Source of the DNA: Arthrobacter sp. B3I9
Lineage (GTDB): Bacteria; Actinomycetota; Actinomycetes; Actinomycetales; Micrococcaceae
Reading direction: 5' to 3'
NCBI RefSeq assembly: GCF_030816935.1
Contig: NZ_JAUSYO010000001.1
Coordinates: 1,798,001-1,862,000, forward strand
DNA: 64,000 bases
Under the pieces are notes generated by a model. The model was not told the origin of the DNA. It did not search any database and worked only from the letters and a program-made list of their open reading frames with translations. Position 1 is the stretch's first letter. The number at the start of each line of letters is the position of its first letter. Of the stretch, positions 18,435-27,164 are shown piece after piece. A program made the position numbers and the translations under genes.

Positions 18435-20720
18435 TCACGGCGTGGTAGCGGGGGTTCCGAGAAGGGCTTGGTTGATGCCCTTTCCGGTGTTGTAGTGGTC
18501 GCTGACCTGGGTGGGCGAAAGCACCGTGGGGTAGACCGCGAACTCGTCGATGGACCCTGCGAAGTAGTTGCTCGAAGGTCGCAACGGCCAGCCCGTCAGC
18601 TGGTCTCCGCCGATCTTCCAGGCCCCCCAATAGCTCTGCGCGGCGGTCTGGTTCGGCAGAACCCCGAGCTGCGCTCCGTCAACGTATAACCGCATGCCGT
18701 CGCTGCCCTGGCTTGCCACCGCGTGGTGCCAGGCGTTGTCGTTGTAGGGAAGGACCGACGTGATGGTTCGTGGTCCGTTGGAGTTAACCCCGAAGACCAG
18801 CCTGCCAGTGTCCGTCATGTAGAGGTTGCGGTCGTATTTTCCGCTGAGTCCGGGGTCGGTGCCGTGCCGGTCCGGCTGGCCATTGCCGAAGCCGAAGATC
18901 TTCCCACCCTGGGTCGTGTTCGTCTTGAACCAGACTTCAGCGGTGTAAACGGTGGGTGCGTTGCCGCGAACCTGACCGTAGGAGAACGCGCTCGTGCCGT
19001 TGAACGTCGTGGACCGGCTGGGATCATTCGCGATGGCTCCTGAGTCGCCGGCGAAAGCCGGTCCGCCGTAGCTCAGCTCAAGGTTGTTGCCCGGCGAACT
19101 GTCGGCGCCCACCGTCGGGCCGGCGTCATCAAGCCGCCAGTAGGTCGTGGCACCAGCCCCGAGAACTGCAGCAGGGTAGGCCGCATCCGTCCGGGCCGTC
19201 GTCACGGAAACTGACGCCGAAAGCGGGCCGGTGTTGGTGCCATCCGTTGCCCGGATCCGGTAGCTGTACCGTGTTCCCGGGACTGCCGTCTTGTCCGTGA
19301 AGGACACCTGGCCGGTCGACCACCAGAGCGAACTGCCGGGCACCGTGCCAAGAGGGGTCGACGAGCCGTTGCGGTAGATGTTGTAGGTCAGCTCGGAGTC
19401 GTCGTCGTCCAGGCTGGCGCGCCACCGGATCTGGTTTTCGCCGCTCACCAGGCTCGCCGCGCTGACGTTGCTCGGCGCCGAAGGTGCCACTGTTCCCGGG
19501 CCGGGACCAAACCGTGTCAGACCCTGCTGGGCCTTGCCGTTGGTCGTGGTGAATTCGCCGGCAACCCACAGCACGTCGCCGGAACCCTTGTTCGTGTGAA
19601 CCAGCGCCCGCGGGCCGATCATTTCGCCGATTCCGTCGTTGGTGTCCGGGCTCCAGCCAAGCTGGACGCGAGGGTCGTTCACGCTCTGGGCGGTGAGGTG
19701 CTGCCGCACCCCGTTGGCAAAGAGTTGCATTGTGTTGCAGTTGTGCTCGTGGCTCGCGGCGTACAGAACGCGATTGTAGACATCGACTGCCTGGGTTGCG
19801 CCCAGGCAGGTGTCCCGCCAGGTCTGGTCGTAGGTATCCAGGCTGAAGCGCGCCCGGCCGTCGAAGACACCGCCGCCCGTGCCCTCATTGCCAATATAGA
19901 AACTCTGGCCATCGTCGACTATGGACTTCGTGAACGATGTGCGGGGAATGAACGCTGCGCCGTACGCCCGCACGTTCGCACCGGTTGTGGCGTCCACGAC
20001 GGCGAGTGACTGGGAGGCTACTCCATTGACCGTTGCGAAGTCGCCGCCGATAACCGCGACATTGCGGCCTGCGGGAACGGTCAACGCACGACCCGGCGCG
20101 TTTGCATCCGGTGCCCAGGGCAGCAGCGTGCCGTTATTGTCGACCGCTGCAAAGCGGCCGCGAGGTGTCGAGCCGACGCTCTTGAAGTCGCCGCCGAAAT
20201 AGACGGCTGTGTTTGTTGCCGCAATTGTCCGGACGGCTGCCGAGATCGGTTGCGGCCTGAACGTCGTGTCGACCGTGCACCCGGGGAGTTTGATAGCAGC
20301 AAGACGTGTCGTGTTGACGCCGCTGATGGCCCCGAATTGGCCGCCGACATAGAGCCGAGTGCCGTCCGGGGTTACCGCCAGGGCGCGCACGCTCGTCCCC
20401 GTACCGCCGGTGGCGGACAAAGCGCAAGAGGTGGGGTTGCCGGTGTAGGCGTCGAACGCCGCAAAGTTCACGGCGCTTCGTGATTGGGAACTTCCGGCAG
20501 CTGTGCCGGGGGGCCGAATCTGGGTAAACGTTCCGCCGGCATAAACCACGCCGTTTGACTGGGCCATCGTCCAGGCAACGCCGTTGGTTTGCCAGGTCGG
20601 GAGATCGTTGGCGGAAAACCCAACTCCCGGAGACAGGGCGAGAGCAGGAATGCTTGTCGCCATTAATGGTGCAGCGGCAAGTGCAATACCTGCCAGAACT
20701 GCTGGGATCTTTTGACCCAT
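18435..20720 (-). CDS. Secreted beta-propeller, FN3 and LamG-domain surface protein
   Basis: The 761-residue protein begins with a signal peptide (IPAVLAGIALAAAPLMA, cleavage near SIPALA). Residues ~35-395 are a repeat-rich propeller-like region with recurrent YVGGQFGAI / YFGGDFKSV / VIGGDFATV / WVAGEFTTT segments, each followed by a variable linker. An FN3 domain (~405-505) and a C-terminal LamG/concanavalin-like domain (~515-750, with TAEVWFKTNTTQGGKIFGF and MRLYVDGAQLG) follow. It is probably a secreted carbohydrate-binding or adhesion protein. No sortase motif or catalytic site is seen. The GC-rich codon usage contrasts with its immediate neighbours. Confidence 0.8.
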   Translation of the reverse strand: MGQKIPAVLAGIALAAAPLMATSIPALALSPGVGFSANDLPTWQTNGVAWTMAQSNGVVYAGGTFTQIRPPGTAAGSSQSRSAVNFAAFDAYTGNPTSCALSATGGTGTSVRALAVTPDGTRLYVGGQFGAISGVNTTRLAAIKLPGCTVDTTFRPQPISAAVRTIAATNTAVYFGGDFKSVGSTPRGRFAAVDNNGTLLPWAPDANAPGRALTVPAGRNVAVIGGDFATVNGVASQSLAVVDATTGANVRAYGAAFIPRTSFTKSIVDDGQSFYIGNEGTGGGVFDGRARFSLDTYDQTWRDTCLGATQAVDVYNRVLYAASHEHNCNTMQLFANGVRQHLTAQSVNDPRVQLGWSPDTNDGIGEMIGPRALVHTNKGSGDVLWVAGEFTTTNGKAQQGLTRFGPGPGTVAPSAPSNVSAASLVSGENQIRWRASLDDDDSELTYNIYRNGSSTPLGTVPGSSLWWSTGQVSFTDKTAVPGTRYSYRIRATDGTNTGPLSASVSVTTARTDAAYPAAVLGAGATTYWRLDDAGPTVGADSSPGNNLELSYGGPAFAGDSGAIANDPSRSTTFNGTSAFSYGQVRGNAPTVYTAEVWFKTNTTQGGKIFGFGNGQPDRHGTDPGLSGKYDRNLYMTDTGRLVFGVNSNGPRTITSVLPYNDNAWHHAVASQGSDGMRLYVDGAQLGVLPNQTAAQSYWGAWKIGGDQLTGWPLRPSSNYFAGSIDEFAVYPTVLSPTQVSDHYNTGKGINQALLGTPATTP

Positions 20721-21296
20721 GGAGTGCCCCCGTACGTGAACATTAGCTTCAGGCCTGAAACTACAAAGATCAAACCAACAAAGCCCAAGGGCGGGAACGG
20801 TTGCTCCTACTAGCTTTTCAACCGGAACTACTTGTCTTGCGAGAGCGGGTACTCGCTTTCGTCATCACACACAGTGTCCCTAAGTCGTCGTGCAGCGGGC
20901 TTTTCACTGCATAGCGGAACCTGAGCCGCTTCTCGGACCCACCGTACTGAGGACGACACTACGACTCGCGAATAGCGGAAGCTAATTGCAATTCATCGGC
21001 GGACTGCGCCACAAGCTCGCGGTAGTCATCGCTACCGCGAGCGCGTCCAAATCGCGCCGGATCCAAAACCTGATGCGCGGGTCTTAGCGCCAGACTACAG
21101 GCCTAAGAACCCTATTGAGACTGGCGAAGCTGGTCACCATTCCGGCTAGGGGCCGACGGCCATCGGTCACAACAACTGGAGGGCAAGAGACAGAGTCAGG
21201 AGCACAAGGCAAGCACTTTCGCCTCGGACGAGTCGAGCGGGTCAACCTAAGGCCTGCTATAAGCTTGAGTGGACATTCACCGAGAAGTAGGAGTAC
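20721..21296. other. Divergent intergenic region with promoters and a hairpin
   Basis: The 576 bases separate the minus-strand propeller protein from the plus-strand capsule-type glycosyltransferase, so both promoters must lie here. Apart from the perfect hairpin at 21015-21042 no coding or RNA feature is recognised. A GAAGTAGGAG ribosome site ends the region ahead of GTG 21297. Confidence 0.4.
21015..21042. repeat. Perfect 11-bp inverted repeat with 6-nt loop
   Basis: GCTCGCGGTAG (21015-21025) pairs with CTACCGCGAGC (21032-21042). It lies between divergent genes, so it is not an obvious terminator. It could be an operator or a 5' leader structure for the downstream glycosyltransferase. Confidence 0.5.
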
Positions 21297-22286
21297 GTGG
21301 CCTTGGCCGATGCAAAACTTGTAGAAGCGAGGCGCTTACTTCGCGGCGGAAAAATCGCTGAGCGAGCTGGCGACCTCAAAGAGGCCAAAAATCTGTACCG
21401 TCGCGGTCTGATTCTCGACCCGAATGCATCACCGGCTGATTGGGACTTGTTAGAGGAGACTCCCCGACTCTTCCGGGAGCGGCGTGCGCTCTACTCGTTG
21501 CTGGCAATCCGTGTCGAAGACATGTCGCGGGCTTGCCGCCTCGAGTCCAAGCAGGACCATGAGGTCCCGCCCAGTAACCCGCTGACGTTCGTTTATTGGG
21601 GGCAAGGGTTCAGCTCCGCGCCGCCTATTGTGCAGGCATGCTACCGGCAGGCCCAGCAGCTACACGCAAGCAGCGAAATAGTGTTCCTCGATGACAGTAA
21701 CTTGCACGACTGGGTTACGTTCCCTCCCCATGTCACTGACATCTCCAACATCAGCCGTGCGGCATTCTCTGATGTCCTTCGCTTCGAGTTATTGGCCAAG
21801 TACGGGGGGATCTGGATGGACGCCACGTGCATGCCGATGAAGCGCATGCAGGACGTGTACCCGGAGCTGGTGGCAGGTTCTGGCTTCTTCGCTTTCGGCA
21901 AAGACAAACCAGGACTGATTTCAAATTGGTTCCTGGCTAGCGAGCAGGGCAACTACATCACTCGCATGACACGCGACGCTCTGAAACTATATTGGGGTAC
22001 CTACGACAGGCCCATTACCTACTTCTTCATGCACCACCTGTTCATGTACCTGTATCGGCTTGACGATAGGTTTGGCAGCCTCTGGGATAAGGCAACCGTG
22101 AGGCCAGACGACCCAAGAGCGGTTAACCGTTCGATGCTCAAGGAGCAAGAAGAAGTGAACCTGGGCGTCCTGCTCTCCGGTAGCTTCGTTCATAAACTAA
22201 GCCACAAATATGGGCCCGACGTAGCGAGTCCAACCAGCGTTCAACAGGCACTCGTGGACTCGTTCGCCGCTCAGCTAATCTCGTAG
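21297..22286 (+). CDS. Capsular polysaccharide synthesis protein, GT32-like glycosyltransferase
   Basis: GTG 21297 has a GTAGGAG ribosome site. The 329-residue protein starts with a TPR-like helical segment (~1-60, GDLKEAKNLYRRGLILDP). A Caps_synth/GT32 domain follows: FVYWGQGFSSAPPIVQACY, FSDVLRFELLAKYGGIWMDA with the DXD-type metal site replaced by MDATCM, then NWFLASEQGN and a HH-containing helix. Such enzymes transfer a sugar or sugar phosphate to capsule repeats. It stands alone with a hairpin behind it, inside the compositionally atypical segment. Confidence 0.75.
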   Translation: MALADAKLVEARRLLRGGKIAERAGDLKEAKNLYRRGLILDPNASPADWDLLEETPRLFRERRALYSLLAIRVEDMSRACRLESKQDHEVPPSNPLTFVYWGQGFSSAPPIVQACYRQAQQLHASSEIVFLDDSNLHDWVTFPPHVTDISNISRAAFSDVLRFELLAKYGGIWMDATCMPMKRMQDVYPELVAGSGFFAFGKDKPGLISNWFLASEQGNYITRMTRDALKLYWGTYDRPITYFFMHHLFMYLYRLDDRFGSLWDKATVRPDDPRAVNRSMLKEQEEVNLGVLLSGSFVHKLSHKYGPDVASPTSVQQALVDSFAAQLIS

Positions 22287-22330
22287 ATGCGACGGCATCA
22301 TGTACTATTGCGGGCTCATACTCAATGTAA

Positions 22331-22375
22331 GCGCCACGCTAGTTCAAGAACGCTTGCCCCGACCTAGCGTGGCGC
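22331..22375 (+). terminator. Putative terminator hairpin of the GT32-like gene
   Basis: A perfect 12-bp stem (22331-22342 with 22364-22375) and 21-nt loop begin 45 nt after the stop codon. No T tract follows, so it may be an intrinsic terminator of the actinobacterial T-less type or an mRNA-stabilising hairpin. Confidence 0.5.
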
Positions 22376-22916
22376 GCTGCTTAGTACATGCAACCGTACA
22401 ATGAGGATGTCGTCAGACATGGCTCAGAGAGTGCGTCGGCAGCGAATGTGATGCAAAACGCAACGGGCCGTGCCTGGGATCCTGAGTGCAAGATGGTCCT
22501 CCGGCGTCAGCTTCGGCACGAGAAGAAGCTAAAGACGCGCTCCTACCTCAGTCAGGAACGATGCTAGGAAGCCAATCACTGCCCGATTAGGCTTCTGCCT
22601 TCTCCGTCTGAGTGGACGTGAGATGCTCGCGCCAATGACTATGTTGCCCGCCGAAGCTTTTGGGGCTGGCTAACTAGTGTGAGCCTCTTCACGAGCATGA
22701 GTCTCTGCGGGCTTAGGAGTTAAGGAGGCGGGAGTGCACGAGGAGGTCGGCGCCACCACCCGGATGAATCGATTCCAGGAAACGCGGTAGGCTAGCCGTT
22801 GGACAATCAGGACATCGCGACGAGATGCCCTACCGCCGGTCCGACGCAGGGGCACCTACTCCGCCGACCGGAACGGAACCACGAAATATGCAATCCCATG
22901 GGGGACAGGAATCGAA
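22376..22916. other. Intergenic stretch, no gene seen
   Basis: About 540 bases with stop-rich frames lie between the hairpin and the nucleotidyltransferase. Composition is mixed and no motif, RNA gene or IS remnant was recognised. The last bases contain GGGGGACAGGA, the ribosome site of the next gene. Confidence 0.4.
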
Positions 22917-23621
22917 ATGATCGTTCAAACTGTAATTCTTGCTGCTGGCATGGGAACACGTCTGGCAAGACCCCATCCGAAGTCAATGACAGAGCTGAGC
23001 GACGGGCGCACGATCATGCACCAGCAGGTGCACAACCTGAAGAGCGCCTTCGGTAAGAAGCTTCGGCTGACCATTGTGGTCGGCTACAAGCTCGAGCAGA
23101 TCCTCGAACACGTGCCGAGCGCGTCGTTCGTCTACAACGAAAACTTTGACCAAACCAACACGTCAAAGAGTCTGCTCAAGGCACTGCGCAACTCTGGCAA
23201 GGGTGGCGTCCTGTGGATGAACGGGGATGTTGTCTTCGATCCCCAGATTCTTGGTCTGTTGCGCCCTTTCATCAAGGCCGACAGGTCATTCGTGACCGTG
23301 GACGTGTCCTCCGTCGCGGATGAAGAGGTCAAATATACTGTTGACCTGGATGGAAATATTGGCAGCCTTTCCAAGACGGTGCCCGCTGACGCTGCGGTAG
23401 GCGAAGCCGTAGGGATCAACTTCGTTTCTTCAAAGGACAAAAAGAAGTTGATACGACGGCTAAAGGAAGTAAAAGAGCAGGACTACTTTGAGCGTGGCAT
23501 CGAACTAGCGGTTCAAAAAGACGGCATGAAGTGGCTACCCATCGATATCAGCCAATTCTACGCCGTAGAAGTTGACTTCCCAGAGGACTTGATCAGGGCG
23601 AACGCCAGCATCACCGTTTAA
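22917..23621 (+). CDS. Sugar-phosphate/choline-phosphate nucleotidyltransferase (LicC-like)
   Basis: ATG 22917 is preceded by GGGGGACAGGA. The 234-residue protein has the nucleotidyltransferase signature VILAAGMGTRLARPHPKSM at the N-terminus, a long insert with YNENFDQTNTSKSLLKAL, and the metal-binding WMNGDVVFDP. The YNEN...TNTSKSL pattern resembles LicC-type CTP:phosphocholine cytidylyltransferases and related enzymes that use small phosphoalcohols. The C-terminal AVEVDFPEDL is also typical. It would activate a substituent for a surface polymer; choline versus sugar cannot be decided. The next gene follows after 33 nt with a TTG start. Confidence 0.75.
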   Translation: MIVQTVILAAGMGTRLARPHPKSMTELSDGRTIMHQQVHNLKSAFGKKLRLTIVVGYKLEQILEHVPSASFVYNENFDQTNTSKSLLKALRNSGKGGVLWMNGDVVFDPQILGLLRPFIKADRSFVTVDVSSVADEEVKYTVDLDGNIGSLSKTVPADAAVGEAVGINFVSSKDKKKLIRRLKEVKEQDYFERGIELAVQKDGMKWLPIDISQFYAVEVDFPEDLIRANASITV

Positions 23622-23654
23622 TCCGCCGGCTATAAAGCGTCAGGAGAGCATAAC

Positions 23655-24857
23655 TTGAAGAACCGTCCCTTGATTAGCATGGTTGTGCGCCCCTCGTCTG
23701 TAGTTATTGGTGAGAACTCTGCGCTCCGAAGGATCGCACCCCGCCCTGAGGAATTACGGCAGGACGACTACGACGAGAAATTCGACGACAAAACCCTTTT
23801 TTACGATGTGTTCCATTCTGTGGAGGGCATTACACTGTCCGGCCCACCGCTGCTGAACCTCAAGAGCCTTGTCGATTCAGCCCCTGTCCTGGTCGACGGC
23901 AGGGAAACTTCGGAATGCAGCTTTGAGGATATCGATAGAACCCAGCGATCATACGTACGGGCGCGACCTGAAGCACGGACTTTCGCTCTCAGTTTGCCGG
24001 AGCTGGAAGCATCCGTTCGGATTGGTCGGAATTACTGCGAGGCATTCGCGGGCCGGAAGGTGCTGTTTACAAAGTCGAAGAATAACAATCTTGTGTGGCT
24101 CGAAGATTGGACACGCTTCCATGCGGTAGAACACGGTGTGGACGCTGTTTTGGTCTATGACAACGGATCTACGGAGTATGCGGCTGAAGAGGTCCTACGG
24201 GTTATTTCTGGTGTTAAGGGGATAGCTGTTGCCGTTGTTGTTTCGTGGCCCTTCCCCTTCGGACCGCAAGGAGGTTCCTGGGGTGGGGTCCGAGGCGCGC
24301 CGTGGGACTCGGATTTCTGCGAGTACGGAATCATGGAAAACGCCCGCCGAAGGTTCTTGTCTCAGGCTACAGGGGTAATCAATGCTGACGTCGACGAACT
24401 CGTGATAGCTGAAAACGGGGCAAGCGTCTTTTCTCACCTAGAGGCTTCAGGTGCCGACGCTATTCTGTATGCAGGGCGATGGATTGAGACTGCAGGATGC
24501 CCAAGTAAGTCCGTCCCCAGTTTCTCCGACTTCCGTTATTACCAGCCGCAACGTGCGTCGACCACATTGAAGTGGACGGCGAGCCCCGCTAAAATTCGTG
24601 GTGCCACTCAGTGGAAGACGCACTATATTCATGGAGTTAGGATGAAGAAGACAGAAGGTGTCGTTCACCGACATTTTGCCGGAATAACATCCAATTGGAA
24701 GCGGAAAAGCGAACTTGGGGTCCAAGTCGATCCGAGGAAGCACCAAGTGGACCGCAGACTCGTCCAAGCCATGGACAATGTCTTTGGAAGTCGTCCTGAC
24801 TGGTTGCGTAGTGTCTCGTCCCTTCGACGTAAATTGCACTCCACTGCTAGCAGATAA
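23655..24857 (+). CDS. GT92/GT2-like glycosyltransferase
   Basis: TTG 23655 is chosen for the CAGGAGAG ribosome site 6 nt upstream and agreement with the whole open frame. The 400-residue protein carries an N-terminal segment without a family match (~1-125). A GT92-type domain follows: NNNLVWLEDWTRFHAVEHGV, VYDNGSTEYAAEEV, the acidic motif INADVDELV (DXD-like), then IHGVRMKKTEG and HRHFAGITSNWK. It probably works with the nucleotidyltransferase upstream. Substrate is unknown. Codon usage is AT-richer than the chromosome core. Confidence 0.7.
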   Translation: MKNRPLISMVVRPSSVVIGENSALRRIAPRPEELRQDDYDEKFDDKTLFYDVFHSVEGITLSGPPLLNLKSLVDSAPVLVDGRETSECSFEDIDRTQRSYVRARPEARTFALSLPELEASVRIGRNYCEAFAGRKVLFTKSKNNNLVWLEDWTRFHAVEHGVDAVLVYDNGSTEYAAEEVLRVISGVKGIAVAVVVSWPFPFGPQGGSWGGVRGAPWDSDFCEYGIMENARRRFLSQATGVINADVDELVIAENGASVFSHLEASGADAILYAGRWIETAGCPSKSVPSFSDFRYYQPQRASTTLKWTASPAKIRGATQWKTHYIHGVRMKKTEGVVHRHFAGITSNWKRKSELGVQVDPRKHQVDRRLVQAMDNVFGSRPDWLRSVSSLRRKLHSTASR

Positions 24858-25109
24858 GGCGCTGACCCACCATGGGTACAGGGGTGTCCAAATGCCCTGC
24901 CTGTTGTGCCCGTTGTTAGGACGGGCTGGCCAGCCAGCGCCTAGTGCTGGGCCACTGAAGTCGAAGGCTTTCACGGTAAGCCCGGAGTCTGGGAGGGAAG
25001 GTGAAGCCTAGGGTCGCCCCTTCTTGCACCGCGGCTTTCAGGGTTTGCTGCGTTGTATCCTTCACGGTTCACGGAGAGCGAATCCGCGGGTGTATGGTTT
25101 CGCCGTCCT
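24858..25109. other. Intergenic stretch, no gene seen
   Basis: About 250 bases follow the GT92-like gene. A short inverted repeat (24908-24913 with 24921-24926) could act as its terminator. No protein is recognised. Confidence 0.35.
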
Positions 25110-25283
25110 GACCGCACTCTGCAAATGGGAATTCTCACTTTGTACTTGCCGGCGTTTCAGTAGCATTGGGCATTGCATCTAAGGTGCTTGGTTCCGGTGT
25201 GGGGCGCGTCGACCTTGCCGTTCGTGGCGCCGGCATCGATCAGGACCCCAGTTTTCTTCCTTCACCCGCGAATGGTGCGGTAG
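25110..25283 (-). pseudogene. ISL3-family transposase C-terminal remnant
   Basis: Read on the minus strand, one frame gives ATNGKVDAPHTGTKH and then, after an in-frame TGA where an arginine would be expected, NAGKYKVRIPI. These align with the C-terminal TTGKVEASHTGIRLIK and YRNASN...RIQIRF pieces of the relic at 15.8-16.4 kb. DNA similarity is also clear over about 40 bases (25200-25240 against 16235-16275), and the flanking CTACCGCACC and ATTCGCG words recur in both. Only the last ~60 codons survive. It lies immediately downstream of the metallophosphoesterase gene. Confidence 0.55.
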
Positions 25284-25294
25284 GGACGACTCCA

Positions 25295-27112
25295 TCAGAA
25301 GGGTTTCCTCAATAACAAGTTGACATTCTGGTCAGTCGAAGTGCCCACCGCGGCGGCGTGATCAAGTCCAGGCCGATTACTCGCCAGTTCAAGGCTCAGG
25401 GCCGCAAGAGACCGGGCCGAATGCGGTCCATCATACGCAACACTCTCTGGTGTGGAATGATCAACCAAGGTTGCAATGATGGAAAGAGTCCCATCTCCGT
25501 TGTCGATTATTTCTATAATTCGCGATTGCTGTGGAAAGTCGATTAGTGATGCAGTGGTGATTTCCCAGAATCCGCCTGCGTGTTCATATTTGCCTTTGTG
25601 CGGGGTCACTCTATGCCAGTGAGCGTGGCCATTCATCCAAGCAACCACGTTGGGAAATCGGGAAATGAGCTCTAGTACTGCAGAGCGATCCAAGGAGGGT
25701 CTGGGATCTCCGACTGAGCGGTGATCTAGGTCAAAGGAAGACAGGGGATGGTGGCTAAACAGGATAACCAGCCGATTTTGAACGTTCGATTCAACCCGCC
25801 GGCCTTTTGAATCGTAGGCCTCCCGGGAAACGAGGCAGAGTTGTCGTTCCAACCACTCTGCCTGTTCTGCATCTAGGACGGCCTTAGTGCCCCCATCTGG
25901 GCTTGCTGTGTTCAGCATGATACCGACGACTCCAGGAGACACCTCGAAGGTATAGTAAGGCTGGGAGTCGCCGCTTGGGCCAGCACTGGAACCAAAACGG
26001 GTTTTCCCCGCTTCGCCAGCAGTGTCCATAAATTCTCCCTTGCTAAACGGCCGCCGAAGCTTCGAGGCGGGCACCCTTCTGTAAGGCATGGAGTCCATCA
26101 GTGCCTGTCGTTTCTTATCGTCTGGGTCAGCCGCGGCGCTCCAGAAAGCGGACGTTGTCATACCCTGAGGCAGACCCAACGGAAGCCGGTCACCAAGGCG
26201 AAGACGCTCAATGAAATCGGCCTTCCGCAATGCAGAGGCCGACGTGGAACGCCCGGCTTCATCGTGGTTACCCAAGCCGGTATACCACCGATACCTCGTA
26301 CCTTCGGTTGGTATTGGTCTGATCGCTGCTTCCAGAAGGCCTTGAACGGTGGGAAAACCCTGAATTGTTTTCCAGTTGTCTGGCATGCTTCCGGCAACTT
26401 CCGGCTCGGGATGCCAAAAGTTATGAGACAGTTTCAACGACGCACGACCGTAGTCTTGGACTCCTTTGTAATCGCCGGCGGGGTGAGAAGTCACGACATG
26501 GCCCTTGAATACGCCAACGGCTGCTGACAACTCGCACAGGGCAGACGCGTTTGTGAGATCCCCCGTCGTGACCAAGCAGTCGAGTGGCCGTCGACTAACG
26601 GGACCCTGATGCACCGCGTTGAGTTTCCGTAACATTGCATCCAGCACGTGAACAGTCAGTAGTTCTTGGGGCCGGAACCTCCTGTTGCTCGGGAACTCTT
26701 CGGAAAAATCGAAATACTGCCAAAGGAACGTCAGCCTACCCGGATTGGCTGCGTCCAGCACGTGAGTGTCAGTGATGTGCCCAAAGGTAGCCAGAGCTGT
26801 CCGTTTGCTGCTGGGAGTGCGGCCGCGGGCCTGCAACTCCTCCCGTACGAGGGTCTCGACACCGGGCCCGGCGGCGAGCCGACGGTACGGCAGCCGCTGA
26901 ACCCGACGGGAGCCAAAGGTGATAGTGGAGTCAAGAGTCGTCAGCTGTGCGCCTTGCTCGGCTCTGGTGAGTGCAGACGCGTCGGCCTTTGGCGGCTCCG
27001 CTCCCTCCGCTTCAGACACTCGGACTCCGCCAGATTCGGACAGTCCAAGCAAAGCCGCCCCGATCGCGCCAGTCGATGCCCACCTGATGACGTCCCGTCG
27101 CGATACTTGCAT
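25295..27112 (-). CDS. Tat-exported metallophosphoesterase (TIGR03767/PPA1498-like)
   Basis: The start at 27112 gives MQVSRRDVIRWASTGAIGAA, a twin-arginine signal, with GGAG 7 nt upstream; the longer frame would run into wecB. The 605-residue protein shows the calcineurin-fold motifs GHITDTHVLD, VTTGDLTNAS, GLGNHDEAGRS, FSHHPLSSFD and NGHAHWHRV, which supply the dinuclear metal ligands. The insert with the NFWHPEPEVAGSMPDNWK segment fits the PPA1498-type family. It acts outside the membrane as a phosphatase or phosphodiesterase of unknown substrate. It follows wecB after 52 nt and may be co-transcribed. Confidence 0.85.
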   Translation of the reverse strand: MQVSRRDVIRWASTGAIGAALLGLSESGGVRVSEAEGAEPPKADASALTRAEQGAQLTTLDSTITFGSRRVQRLPYRRLAAGPGVETLVREELQARGRTPSSKRTALATFGHITDTHVLDAANPGRLTFLWQYFDFSEEFPSNRRFRPQELLTVHVLDAMLRKLNAVHQGPVSRRPLDCLVTTGDLTNASALCELSAAVGVFKGHVVTSHPAGDYKGVQDYGRASLKLSHNFWHPEPEVAGSMPDNWKTIQGFPTVQGLLEAAIRPIPTEGTRYRWYTGLGNHDEAGRSTSASALRKADFIERLRLGDRLPLGLPQGMTTSAFWSAAADPDDKKRQALMDSMPYRRVPASKLRRPFSKGEFMDTAGEAGKTRFGSSAGPSGDSQPYYTFEVSPGVVGIMLNTASPDGGTKAVLDAEQAEWLERQLCLVSREAYDSKGRRVESNVQNRLVILFSHHPLSSFDLDHRSVGDPRPSLDRSAVLELISRFPNVVAWMNGHAHWHRVTPHKGKYEHAGGFWEITTASLIDFPQQSRIIEIIDNGDGTLSIIATLVDHSTPESVAYDGPHSARSLAALSLELASNRPGLDHAAAVGTSTDQNVNLLLRKPF

Positions 27113-27164
27113 CTTGCTCCGCCGTCGCACTTCTTGATCTGACCCCCTCTGCTGTAGCGGGCGC

